Assembly (NCBI GenBank): GCA_964247055.1
Contig: OZ176052.1
Location: 13,206,001-13,270,000 of the forward strand
Reading direction: 5' to 3'
DNA from: Paragordius varius
Lineage: Eukaryota > Nematomorpha
DNA length: 64,000 nucleotides
The notes beneath the pieces are model-generated. The model ran no database searches, was not told the origin of the DNA, and saw only the letters and a list, made by a program, of their open reading frames with translations. This document shows, piece by piece, positions 13,131 through 26,139 of this stretch. Each line of letters starts with the position of its first letter. Position 1 is the first letter of the stretch. Both the position numbers and the translations under genes were made by a program.

Positions 13131-16100
13131 TGAACTAAATAATTTTTTATACATTCACTTAGTAAGACTACATCAAAATATAGAGATAGTTTGACAAACT
13201 CTTTCATATCCGATTTTTACAACGATACTTTAAAAATTAATGAACTAGTCGCATCGATACTCAAGTTAAACTTTGTCCTTAAAAATCGGATATTGGTCAC
13301 CGGTGAACAAAATTATTTTTTATACATTCTCTTAGTAAGACTACATCAAAATATAGAGATAGTCAAACTCTTTCATATCCGATTTTTACAATGATACTTT
13401 AAAAATTAATGTATAAAACTAGTCGCATCAATACTCAAGTTAAACTTTGTCCTTAAAAATCGAATATTGGTCACCGGTGAACAAAATTATTTTTTATACA
13501 TTCTCTTAGTAGGACTACATCAAGATATAGAGATAGTTTGGCAAACTCTTTCATATCCGATTTTTACAAGGATACTTTAAAAATTAATGTATAAAACTAG
13601 TCGCATCAATACTCAAGTTAAACTTTGTCCTTAAAAATCGAATATTGGTCACCGGTGAACAAAATTATTTTTTATACATTCTCTTAGCAAGACTACATCA
13701 AAATATAGAGATAGTTTGACAAACTCTTTCATATCCGATTTTTACAACGATACTTTAAAAATTAATGTATAAAACTAGTCGTATCAATAAATCGCATCAA
13801 TACTCAAGTTAAATTTTGTCCTTAAAAATCGGATATTGGTCACCGGTGAACAAAATTATTTTTTATACATTCTCTTAGCAAGACTACATCAAAATATAGA
13901 GATAGTTTGACAAACTCTTTCATATCCGATTTTTACAACGATACTTTAAAAATTAATGTATTAAACTAGTCGCATCAATACTCAAGTTAAACTTTGTCCT
14001 TAAAAATCGGATATTGGTCACCGGTGAACAAAATTATTTTTTATACATTCTCTTAGCAAGACTACATCAAAATATAGAGATAGTTTGACAAACTCTTTCA
14101 TATCCGATTTTTACAACGATACTTTAAAAATTAATGTTTAAAACTAGTCGCATCAATACTCAAGTTAAACTTTGTCATTAAAAATCGAATATTGGTCACC
14201 GGTGAACAAAATTATTTTTTATACATTCTCTTAGTAAGACTACATCAAAATATAGAGATAGTTTGACAAACTCTTTCATATCCGATTTTTACAACGATAC
14301 TTTAAAAATTAATGTATAAAACTAGTCGTATCAATAAATCGCATCAATACTCAAGTTAAACTTTGTCCTTAAAAATCGGATATTGGTCACCGGTGAACAT
14401 AATTTTTTTTTATACATTCTCTTAGTAAGACTACATCAAAATATAGAGATAGTTTGACAAACTCTTTCATATCCGATTTTTACAACGATACTTTAAAAAT
14501 TAATGTGTTAAACTAGTCGCATCGATACTCAAGTTAAACTTTGTCCTTAAAAATCGGATATTGCTCACCGGTGAACAAAATTATTTTTTATACATTCTCT
14601 TAGCAAGACTACATCAAAATATAGAGATAGTTTGACAAACTCTTTCATATCCGATTTTTACAACCATACTTTATAAATTAATGTATAAAACTAGTCGTAT
14701 CAATAAGTCGCATCAATACTCAAGTTAAACTTTGTCCTTAAAAATCGGATATTGGTAACCGGTGAACTAAATAATTTTTTATACATTCACTTAGTAAGAC
14801 TACATCAAAATATAGAGATAGTTTGACAAACTCTTTCATATCCGATTTTTACAACGATACTTTAAAAATTAATGAACTAGTCGCATCGATACTCAAGTTA
14901 AACTTTGTCCTTAAAATCGGATATTGGTCACCGGTGAACAAAATTATTTTTTATACATTCTCTTAGCAAGACTACATCAAAATATAGAGATAGTTTGGCA
15001 AACTCTTTCATATCCGATTTTTACAAGGATACTTTAAAAATTAATGTATAAAACTAGTCGCATCAATACTCAAGTTAAACTTTGTCCTTAAAAATCGAAT
15101 ATTCATCGGTGAACAAAATTATTTTTTATACATTCTCTTAGCAAGACTACATCAAAATATAGAGATAGTTTGACAAACTCTTTCATATCCGATTTTTACA
15201 ACGATACTTTAAAAATTAATGTATAAAACTAGTCGCATCATTACTCAAGTTAAACTTTGTCCTTAAAAATCGAATATTGGTCATCGGTGAACAAAATTAT
15301 TTTTTATACATTCTCTTAGTAAGACTACATCAAAATATAGAGATAGTTTGACAAACTCTTTCATATCCGATTTTTACAACGATACTTTAAAAATTAATGT
15401 ATAAAACTAGTCGTATCAATAAATCGCATCAAAACTCAAATTAAACTTTGTCCTTAAAAATCGGATATTGGTCACCGGTGAACAAAATTATTTTTTATAT
15501 ATTCTCTTAGCAAGACTACATCAAAATATAAAGATAGTTTGACAAACTCTTTCATATCCGATTTTTACAACGATACTTTAAAAATTAATGTATAAAACTA
15601 GTCGTATCAATAAATCGCATCAATACTCAAGTTAAACTTTGTCCTTAAAAATCGGATATTGGTCACCGGTGAACATAATTTTTTTTTATACATTCTCTTA
15701 GTAAGACTACATCAAAATATAGAGATAGTTTGACAAACTCTTTCATATCCGATTTTTACAACGATACTTTAAAAATTAATGTGTTAAACTAGTCGCATCG
15801 ATACTCAAGTTAAACTTTGTCCTTAAAAATCGGATATTGGTCACCGGTGAACAAAATTATTTTTTATACATTCTCTTAGCAAGACTACATTAAAATATAG
15901 AGATAGTTTGACAGACTCTTTCATATCCGATTTTTACAACCATACTTTATAAATTAATGTATAAAACTAGTCTTATCAATAAGTCGCATCAATACTCAAG
16001 TTAAACTTTGTCCTTAAAAATCGGATATTGGTAACCGGTGAACTAAATAATTTTTTATACATTCACTTAGTAAGACTACATCAAAATATAGAGATAGTTT

Positions 16101-19100
16101 GACAAACTCTTTCATATCCGATTTTTACAACGATACTTTAAAAATTAATGAACTAGTCGCATCGATACTCAAGTTAAACTTTATCCTTAAAAATCGGATA
16201 TTGGTCACCGGTGAACAAAATTATTTTTTATACATTCTCTAGCAAGACTACATCAAAATATAGAGATAGTTTGACAAACTCTTTCATATCCGATTTTTAC
16301 AACCATACTTTATAAATTAATGTATAAAACTAGTCGTATCAATAAATCGCATCAATACTCAAGTTAAACTTTGTCCTTAAAAATCGGATATTGGTCACCG
16401 GTGAACAAAATTATTTTTTATACATTCTCTTAGCAAGACTACATCAAAATATAGAGATAGTTTGACAAACTCTTTCATATCCGATTTTTACAACGATACT
16501 TTAAAAATTAATGTATAAAACTAGTCGCATCATTACTCAAGTTAAACTTTGTCCTTAAAAATCGAATATTGGTCACCGGTGAACAAAATTATTTTTTATA
16601 CATTCTCTTAGTAAGACTACATCAAAATATAGAGATAGTTTGACAAACTCTTTCATATCCGATTTTTACAACGATACTTTAAAAATTAATGTATAAAACT
16701 AGTGGTATCAATAAATCGCATCAAAACTCAAATTAAACTTTGTCCTTAAAAATCGGATATTGGTCACCGGTGAACAAAATTATTTTTTATATATTCTCTT
16801 AGCAAGACTACATCAAAATATAAAGATAGTTTGACAAACTCTTTCATATCCGATTTTTACAACGATACTTTAAAAATTAATGTATAAAACTAGTCGTATC
16901 AATAAATCGCATCAATACTCAAGTTAAACTTTGTCCTTAAAAATCGGATATTGGTCACCGGTGAACATAATTTTTTTTTATACATTCTCTTAGTAAGACT
17001 ACATCAAAATATAGAGATAGTTTGACAAACTCTTTCATATCCGATTTTTACAACGATACTTTAAAAATTAATGTGTTAAACTAGTCGCATCGATACTCAA
17101 GTTAAACTTTGTCCTTAAAAATCGGATATTGGTCACCGGTGAACAAAATTATTTTTTATACATTCTCTTAGCAAGACTACATTAAAATATAGAGATAGTT
17201 TGACAGACTCTTTCATATCCGATTTTTACAACCATACTTTATAAATTAATGTATAAAACTAGTCGTATCAATAAGTCGCATCAATACTCAAGTTAAACTT
17301 TGTCCTTAAAAATCGGATATTGGTAACCGGTGAACTAAATAATTTTTTATACATTCACTTAGTAAGACTACATCAAAATATAGAGATAGTTTGACAAACT
17401 CTTTCATATCCGATTTTTACAACGATACTTTAAAAATTAATGAACTAGTCGCATCGATACTCAAGTTAAACTTTGTCCTTAAAAATCGGATATTGGTCAC
17501 CGGTGAACAAAATTATTTTTTATACATTCTCTAGCAAGACTACATCAAAATATAGAGATAGTTTGACAAACTCTTTCATATCCGATTTTTACAACCATAC
17601 TTTATAAATTAATGTATAAAACTAGTCGTATCAATAAATCGCATCAATACTCAAGTTAAACTTTGTCCTTAAAAATCGGATATTGGTCACCGGTGAACAT
17701 AATTTTTTTTTATACATTCTCTTAGTAAGACTACATCAAAATATAGAGATAGTTTGACAAACTCTTTCATATCCGATTTTTACAACGATACTTTAAAAAT
17801 TAATGTGTTAAACTAGTCGCATCGATACTCAAGTTAAACTTTGTCCTTAAAAATCGGATATTGCTCACCGGTGAACAAAATTATTTTTTATACATTCTCT
17901 TAGCAAGACTACATCAAAATATAGAGATAGTTTGACAAACTCTTTCATATCCGATTTTTACAACGATACTTTAAAAATTAATGTATAAAACTAGTCGCAT
18001 CATTACTCAAGTTAAACTTTGTCCTTAAAAATCGAATATTGGTCACCGGTGAACAAAATTATTTTTTATACATTCTCTTAGTAAGACTACATCAAAATAT
18101 AGAGATAGTTTGACAAACTCTTTCATATCCGATTTTTACAACGATACTTTAAAAATTAATGTATAAAACTAGTCGTATCAATAAATCGCATCAAAACTCA
18201 AATTAAACTTTGTCCTTAAAAATCGGATATTGGTCACCGGTGAACAAAATTATTTTTTATATATTCTCTTAGCAAGACTACATCAAAATATAGAGATAGT
18301 TTGACAAACTCTTTCATATCCGATTTTTACAACGATACTTTAAAAATTAATGTATAAAACTAGTCGTATCAATAAATCGCATCAATACTCAAGTTAAACT
18401 TTGTCCTTAAAAATCGGATATTGGTCACCGGTGAACATAATTTTTTTTTATACATTCTCTTAGTAAGACTACATCAAAATATAGAGATAGTTTGACAAAC
18501 TCTTTCATATCCGATTTTTACAACGATACTTTAAAAATTAATGTGTTAAACTAGTCGCATTGATACTCAAGTTAAACTTTGTCCTTAAAAATCGGATATT
18601 GGTCACCGGTGAACAAAATTATTTTTTATACATTCTCTTAGCAAGACTACATCAAAATATAGAGATAGTTTGGCAAACTCTTTCATATCCGATTTTTACA
18701 AGGATACTTTAAAAATTAATGTATAAAACTAGTCGCATCAATACTCAAGTTAAACTTTGTCCTTAAAAATCGAATATTGGTCACCGGTGAACAAAACTAT
18801 TTTTTATACATTCTCTTAGCAAGACTACATCAAAATATAGAGATAGTTTGACAAACTCTTTCATATCCGATTTTTACAACGATACTTTAAAAATTAATGT
18901 ATAAAACTAGTCGCATCATTACTCAAGTTAAACTTTGTCCTTAAAAATCGAATATTGGTCACCGGTGAACAAAATTATTTTTTATACATTCTCTTAGTAA
19001 GACTACATCAAAATATAGAGATAGTTTGACAAACTATTTCATATCCGATTTTTACAACGATACTTTAAAAATTAATGTATAAAACTAGTCGTATCAATAA

Positions 19101-21008
19101 ATCGCATCAAAACTCAAATTAAACTTTGTCCTTAAAAATCGGATATTGGTCACCGGTGAACAAAATTATTTTTTATATATTCTCTTAGCAAGACTACATC
19201 AAAATATAGAGATAGTTTGACAAACTCTTTCATATCCGATTTTTACAACGATACTTTAAAAATTAATGTATAAAACTAGTCGTATCAATAAATCGCATCA
19301 ATACTCAAGTTAAACTTTGTCCTTAAAAATCGGATATTGGTCACCGGTGAACATAATTTTTTTTTATACATTCTCTTAATAAGACTACATCAAAATATAG
19401 AGATAGTTTGACAAACTCTTTCATATCCGATTTTTACAACGATACTTTAAAAATTAATGTGTTAAACTAGTCGCATCGATACTCAAGTTAAACTTTGTCC
19501 TTAAAAATCGGATATTGGTCACCGGTGAACAAAATTATTTTTTATACATTCTCTTAGCAAGACTACATTAAAATATAGAGATAGTTTGACAGACTCTTTC
19601 ATATCCGATTTTTACAACCATACTTTATAAATTAATGTATAAAACTAGTCGTATCAATAAGTCGCATCAATACTCAAGTTAAACTTTGTCCTTAAAAATC
19701 GGATATTGGTAACCGGTGAACTAAATAATTTTTTATACATTCACTTAGTAAGACTACATCAAAATATAGAGATAGTTTGACAAACTCTTTCATATCCGAT
19801 TTTTACAACGATACTTTAAAAATTAATGAACTAGTCGCATCGATACTCAAGTTAAACTTTGTCCTTAAAAATCGGATATTGGTCACCGGTGAACAAAATT
19901 ATTTTTTATACATTCTCTAGCAAGACTACATCAAAATATAGAGATAGTTTGACAAACTCTTTCTAATCCGATTTTTACAACCATACTTTATAAATTAATG
20001 TATAAAACTAGTCGTATCAATAAATCGCATCAATACTCAAGTTAAATTTTGTCCTTAAAAATCGGATATTGGTCACCGGTGAACATAATTTTTTTTTATA
20101 CATTCTCTTAGTAAGACTACATCAAAATATAGAGATAGTTTGACAAACTCTTTCATATCCGATTTTTACAACGATACTTTAAAAATTAATGTGTTAAACT
20201 AGTCGCATCGATACTCAAGTTAAACTTTGTCCTTAAAAATCGGATATTGGTCACCGGTGAACAAAATTATTTTTTATACATTCTCTTAGCAAGACTACAT
20301 CAAAATATAGAGATAGTTTGACAAACTCTTTCATATCCGATTTTTACAACCATACTTTATAAATTAATGTATAAAACTAGTCGTATCAATAAGTCGCATC
20401 AATACTCAACTTAAACTTTGTCCTTAAAAATCGGATATTGGTCACCGGTGAACAAAATTATTTTTTATATATTCTCTTAGCAAGACTACATCAAAATATA
20501 GAGATAGTTTGACAAACTCTTTCATATCCGATTTTTACAACGATACTTTAAAAATTAATGTATAAAACTAGTCGTATCAATAAATCGCATCAATACTCAA
20601 GTTAAACTTTGTCCTTAAAAATCGGATATTGGTCACCGGTGAACATAATTTTTTTTTATACATTCTCTTAGTAAGACTACATCAAAATATAGAGATAGTT
20701 TGACAAACTCTTTCATATCCGATTTTTACAACGATACTTTAAAAATTAATGTGTTAAACTAGTCGCATCGATACTCAAGTTAAACTTTGTCCTTAAAAAT
20801 CGGATATTGGTCACCGGTGAACAAAATTATTTTTTATACATTCTCTTAGCAAGACTACATTAAAATATAGAGATAGTTTGACAGACTCTTTCATATCCGA
20901 TTTTTACAACCATACTTTATAAATTAATGTATAAAACTAGTCGTATCAATAAGTCGCATCAATACTCAAGTTAAACTTTGTCCTTAAAAATCGGATATTG
21001 GTAACCGG
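13131..21008 (+). repeat. HOR series of 9, 7, 7, 13 and 7 monomers
   Basis: The marker TGAACTAAAT lies at 13131, 14763, 16039, 17331, 19717 and 21009, giving units of 1,632, 1,276, 1,292, 2,386 and 1,292 bp. The marker GAACATAATT at 12762, 14395, 15671, 16963, 19349 and 20641 gives matching intervals (1,633, 1,276, 1,292, 2,386, 1,292), always 368 or 369 bp ahead of the first. The unit types therefore keep their internal order while whole monomers are gained or lost. Extra GAACATAATT copies at 17695, 18433 and 20081 fall inside the longer units. Confidence 0.85.
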
Positions 21009-23856
21009 TGAACTAAATAATTTTTTATACATTCACTTAGTAAGACTACATCAAAATATAGAGATAGTTTGACAAACTCTTTCATATCCGATTTTTACAA
21101 CGATACTTTAAAAATTAATGAACTAGTCGCATCGATACTCAAGTTAAACTTTGTCCTTAAAAATCGGATATTGGTCACCGGTGAACAAAATTATTTTTTA
21201 TACATTCTCTAGCAAGACTACATCAAAATATAGAGATAGTTTGACAAACTCTTTCTAATCCGATTTTTACAACCATACTTTATAAATTAATGTATAAAAC
21301 TAGTCTTAGCAATAAATCGCATCAATACTCAAGTTAAACTTTGTCCTTAAAAATCGGATATTGGTCACCGGTGAACATAATTTTTTTTTATACATTCTCT
21401 TAGTAAGACTACATCAAAATATAGAGATAGTTTGACAAACTCTTTCATATCCGATTTTTACAACGATACTTTAAAAATTAATGAACTAGTCGCATCGATA
21501 CTCAAGTTAAACTTTGTCCTTAAAAATCGGATATTGGTCACCGGTGAACAAAATTATTTTTTATACATTCTCTTAGCAAGACTACATCAAAATATAGAGA
21601 TAGTTTGACAAACTCTTTCATATCCGATTTTTACAACCATACTTTATAAATTAATGTATAAAACTAGTCGTATCAATAAGTCGCATCAATACTCAAGTTA
21701 AACTTTGTCCTTAAAAATCGGATATTGGTAACCGGTGAACTAAATAATTTTTTATACATTCACTTAGTAAGACTACATCAAAATATAGAGATAGTTTGAC
21801 AAACTCTTTCATATCCGATTTTTACAACGATACTTTAAAAATTAATGAACTAGTCGCATCGATACTCAAGTTAAACTTTGTCCTTAAAAATCGGATATTG
21901 GTCACCGGTGAACAAAATTATTTTTTATACATTCTCTTAGCAAGACTACATCAAAATATAGAGATAGTTTGACAAACTCTTTCATATCCGATTTTTACAA
22001 CCATACTTTATAAATTAATGTATAAAACTAGTCGTATCAATAAATCGCATCAATACTCAAGTTAAACTTTGTCCTTAAAAATCGGATATTGGTCACCGGT
22101 GAACATAATTATTTTTTATACATTCTCTTAGTAAGACTACATCAAAATATAGAGATAGTTTGACAACTCTTTCATATCCGATTTTTACAACGATACTTTA
22201 AAAATTAATGTGTTAAACTAGTCGCATCGATACTCAAGTTAAACTTTGTCCTTAAAAATCGGATATTGGTCACCGGTGAACAAAATTATTTTTTATACAT
22301 TCTCTTAGCAAGACTACATTAAAATATAGAGATAGTTTGACAGACTCTTTCATATCCGATTTTTACAACCATACTTTATAAATTAATGTATAAAACTAGT
22401 CGTATCAATAAGTCGCATCAATACTCAAGTTAAACTTTGTCCTTAAAAATCGGATATTGGTAACCGGTGAACTAAATAATTTTTTATACATTCACTTAGT
22501 AAGACTACATCAAAATATAGAGATAGTTTGACAAACTCTTTCATATCCGATTTTTACAACGATACTTTAAAAATTAATGAACTAGTCGCATCGATACTCA
22601 AGTTAAACTTTGTCCTTAAAAATCGGATATTGGTCACCGGTGAACAAAATTATTTTTTATACATTCTCTAGCAAGACTACATCAAAATATAGAGATAGTT
22701 TGACAAACTCTTTCATATCCGATTTTTACAACCATACTTTATAAATTAATGTATAAAACTAGTCGTATCAATAAATCGCATCAATACTCAAGTTAAACTT
22801 TGTCCTTAAAAATCGGATATTGGTCACCGGTGAACATAATTATTTTTTATACATTCTCTTAGTAAGACTACATCAAAATATAGAGATAGTTTGACAACTC
22901 TTTCATATCCGATTTTTACAACGATACTTTAAAAATTAATGTGTTAAACTAGTCGCATCGATACTCAAGTTAAACTTTGTCCTTAAAAATCGGATATTGG
23001 TCACCGGTGAACAAAATTATTTTTTATACATTCTCTTAGCAAGACTACATTAAAATATAGAGATAGTTTGACAGACTCTTTCATATCCGATTTTTACAAC
23101 CATACTTTATAAATTAATGTATAAAACTAGTCGTATCAATAAGTCGCATCAATACTCAAGTTAAACTTTGTCCTTAAAAATCGGATATTGGTAACCGGTG
23201 AACTAAATAATTTTTTATACATTCACTTAGTAAGACTACATCAAAATATAGAGATAGTTTGACAAACTCTTTCATATCCGATTTTTACAACGATACTTTA
23301 AAAATTAATGAACTAGTCGCATCGATACTCAAGTTAAACTTTGTCCTTAAAAATCGGATATTGGTCACCGGTGAACAAAATTATTTTTTATACATTCTCT
23401 AGCAAGACTACATCAAAATATAGAGATAGTTTGACAAACTCTTTCATATCCGATTTTTACAACCATACTTTATAAATTAATGTATAAAACTAGTCGCATC
23501 AATAAATCGCATCAATACTCAAGTTAAACTTTGTCCTTAAAAATCGGATATTGGTCACCGGTGAACATAATTATTTTTTATACATTCTCTTAGTAAGACT
23601 ACATCAAAATATAGAGATAGTTTGACAACTCTTTCATATCCGATTTTTACAACGATACTTTAAAAATTAATGTGTTAAACTAGTCGCATCGATACTCAAG
23701 TTAAACTTTGTCCTTAAAAATCGGATATTGGTCACCGGTGAAAAAAATTATTTTTTATACATTCTCTTAGCAAGACTACATCAAAATATAGAGATAGTTT
23801 GACAAACTCTTTCATATCCGATTTTTACAACCATACTTTATAAATTAATGTATAAA
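20936..23856 (+). repeat. 4-monomer HOR, about 731 bp, four copies
   Basis: Unit starts (ACTAGT of the first monomer) are at 20936, 21663, 22395, 23126 and 23857, giving 727, 732, 731 and 731 bp. In the third copy the monomers measure 186, 177, 190 and 178 bp. The first is a long monomer with GGTAACCGGTGAACTAAAT and a 5-bp deletion before ACTAGT. The second has CTCTAGCAAG. The third is long with GAACATAATTATT and GACAACTC. The fourth has GTTTGACAGACTC. The 727-bp first copy is short by the same 5-bp deletion (AATGAACTAG) in one more monomer. This is one of the cleanest HORs in the window. Confidence 0.93.
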
Positions 23857-24047
23857 ACTAGTCGTATCAATAAGTCGCATCAATACTCAAGTTAAACTTT
23901 GTCCTTAAAAATCGGATATAGGTAACCGGTGAACAAAACACTTTTTTATACATTCACTTAGTAAGACTACATCAAAATATAGAGATAGGTTGACAAACTC
24001 TTTCATATCCGATTTTTACAACCATACTTTATAAATTAATGTATAAA

Positions 24048-25670
24048 ACTAGTCGTATCAATAAGTCGCATCAATACTCAAGTTAAACTTTGTCCTTAAA
24101 AATCGGATATTGGTAACCGGTGAACTAAATAATTTTTTATACATTCACTTAGTAAGACTACATCAAAATATAGAGATAGTTTGACAACTCTTTCATATCC
24201 GATTTTTACAACGATACTTTAAAAATTAATGTGTTAAACTAGTCGCATCGATACTCAAGTTAAACTTTGTCCTTAAAAATCGGATATTGGTCACCGGTGA
24301 ACAAAATTATTTTTTATACATTCTCTTAGCAAGACTACATTAAAATATAGAGATAGTTTGACAGACTCTTTCATATCCGATTTTTACAACGATACTTTAA
24401 AAATTAATGAACTATTCGCATCGATACTCAAGTTAAACTTTGTCCTTAAAAATCGGATATTGGTCACCGGTGAACAAAATTATTTTTTATACATTCTCTT
24501 AGCAAGACTACATCAAAATATAGAGATAGTTTGACAAACTCTTTCATATCCGATTTTTACAACCATACTTTATAAATTAATGTATAAAACTAGTCGTATC
24601 AATAAATCGCATCAATACTCAAGTTAAACTTTGTCCTTAAAAATCGGATATTGGTAACCGGTGAACTAAATAATTTTTTATACATTCACTTAGTAAGACT
24701 ACATCAAAATATAGAGATAGTTTGACAACTCTTTCATATCCGATTTTTACAACGATACTTTAAAAATTAATTTGTTAAACTAGTCGCATCGATACTCAAG
24801 TTAAACTTTGTCCTTAAAAATCGGATATTGGTCACCGGTGAACAAAATTATTTTTTATACATTCTCTTAGCAAGACTACATTAAAATATAGAGATAGTTT
24901 GACAGACTCTTTCATATCCGATTTTTACAACGATACTTTAAAAATTAATGAACTATTCGCATCGATACTCAAGTTAAACTTTGTCCTTAAAAATCGGATA
25001 TTGGTCACCGGTGAACAAAATTATTTTTTATACATTCTCTTAGCAAGACTACATCAAAATATAGAGATAGTTTGACAAACTCTTTCATATCCGATTTTTA
25101 CAACCATACTTTATAAATTAATGTATAAAACTAGTCGTATCAATAAATCGCATCAATACTCAAGTTAAACTTTGTCCTTAAAAATCGGATATTGGTCACC
25201 GGTGAACATAATTATTTTTTATACATTCTCTTAGTAAGACTACATCAAAATATAGAGATAGTTTGACAACTCTTTCATATCCGATTTTTACAACGATACT
25301 TTAAAAATTAATGTGTTAAACTAGTCGCATCGATACTCAAGTTAAACTTTGTCCTTAAAAATCGGATATTGGTCACCGGTGAACAAAATTATTTTTTATA
25401 CATTCTCTTAGCAAGACTACATTAAAATATAGAGATAGTTTGACAGACTCTTTCATATCCGATTTTTACAACGATACTTTAAAAATTAATGAACTATTCG
25501 CATCGATACTCAAGTTAAACTTTGTCCTTAAAAATCGGATATTGGTCACCGGTGAACAAAATTATTTTTTATACATTCTCTTAGCAAGACTACATCAAAA
25601 TATAGAGATAGTTTGACAAACTCTTTCATATCCGATTTTTACAACCATACTTTATAAATTAATGTATAAA
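24048..25670 (+). repeat. 3-monomer HOR, 541 bp, three copies
   Basis: ACTAGT starts at 24048, 24589, 25130 and 25671 give three units of exactly 541 bp. Each carries GACAGACTC (24361, 24902 and 25443 for ACAGACTCT) followed by AATGAACTATTCGC, a form in which ACTAGT has become ACTATT. It looks like a derivative of the adjacent 4-monomer HOR with one monomer lost. The second unit differs from its neighbours at the start (TCACCGGTGAACATAATT instead of TAACCGGTGAACTAAAT). Confidence 0.92.
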
Positions 25671-26139
25671 ACTAGTCGTATCAATAAATCGCATCAATAC
25701 TCAAGTTAAACTTTGTCCTTAAAAATCGGATATTGGTAACCGGTGAACTAAATAATTTTTTATACATTCACTTAGTAAGACTACATCAAAATATAGAGAT
25801 AGTTTGACAAACTCTTTCATATCCGATTTTTACAACGATACTTTAAAAATTAATGAACTAGTCGCATCGATACTCAAGTTAAACTTTGTCCTTAAAAATC
25901 GGATATAGGTAACCGGTGAACAAAATTATTTTTTATACATTCTCTAGCAAGACTACATCAAAATATAGAGATAGTTTGACAAACTCTTTCATATCCGATT
26001 TTTACAACCATACTTTATAAATTAATGTATAAAACTAGTCGTATCAATAAATCGCATCAATACTCAAGTTAAACTTTGTCCTTAAAAATCGGATATTGGT
26101 CACCGGTCAACATAATTATTTTTTATACATTCTCTTAGT

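Noticed and set aside
13191-13394. Open frame of 67 codons
   Set aside because: It is satellite sequence read in frame. It stays open because a 5-bp deletion (AATGAACTAG) and a local deletion (GATAGTCAAACTC) shift the usual stops. Its two ends encode the same monomer stretch. No start context or codon bias suggests a gene.
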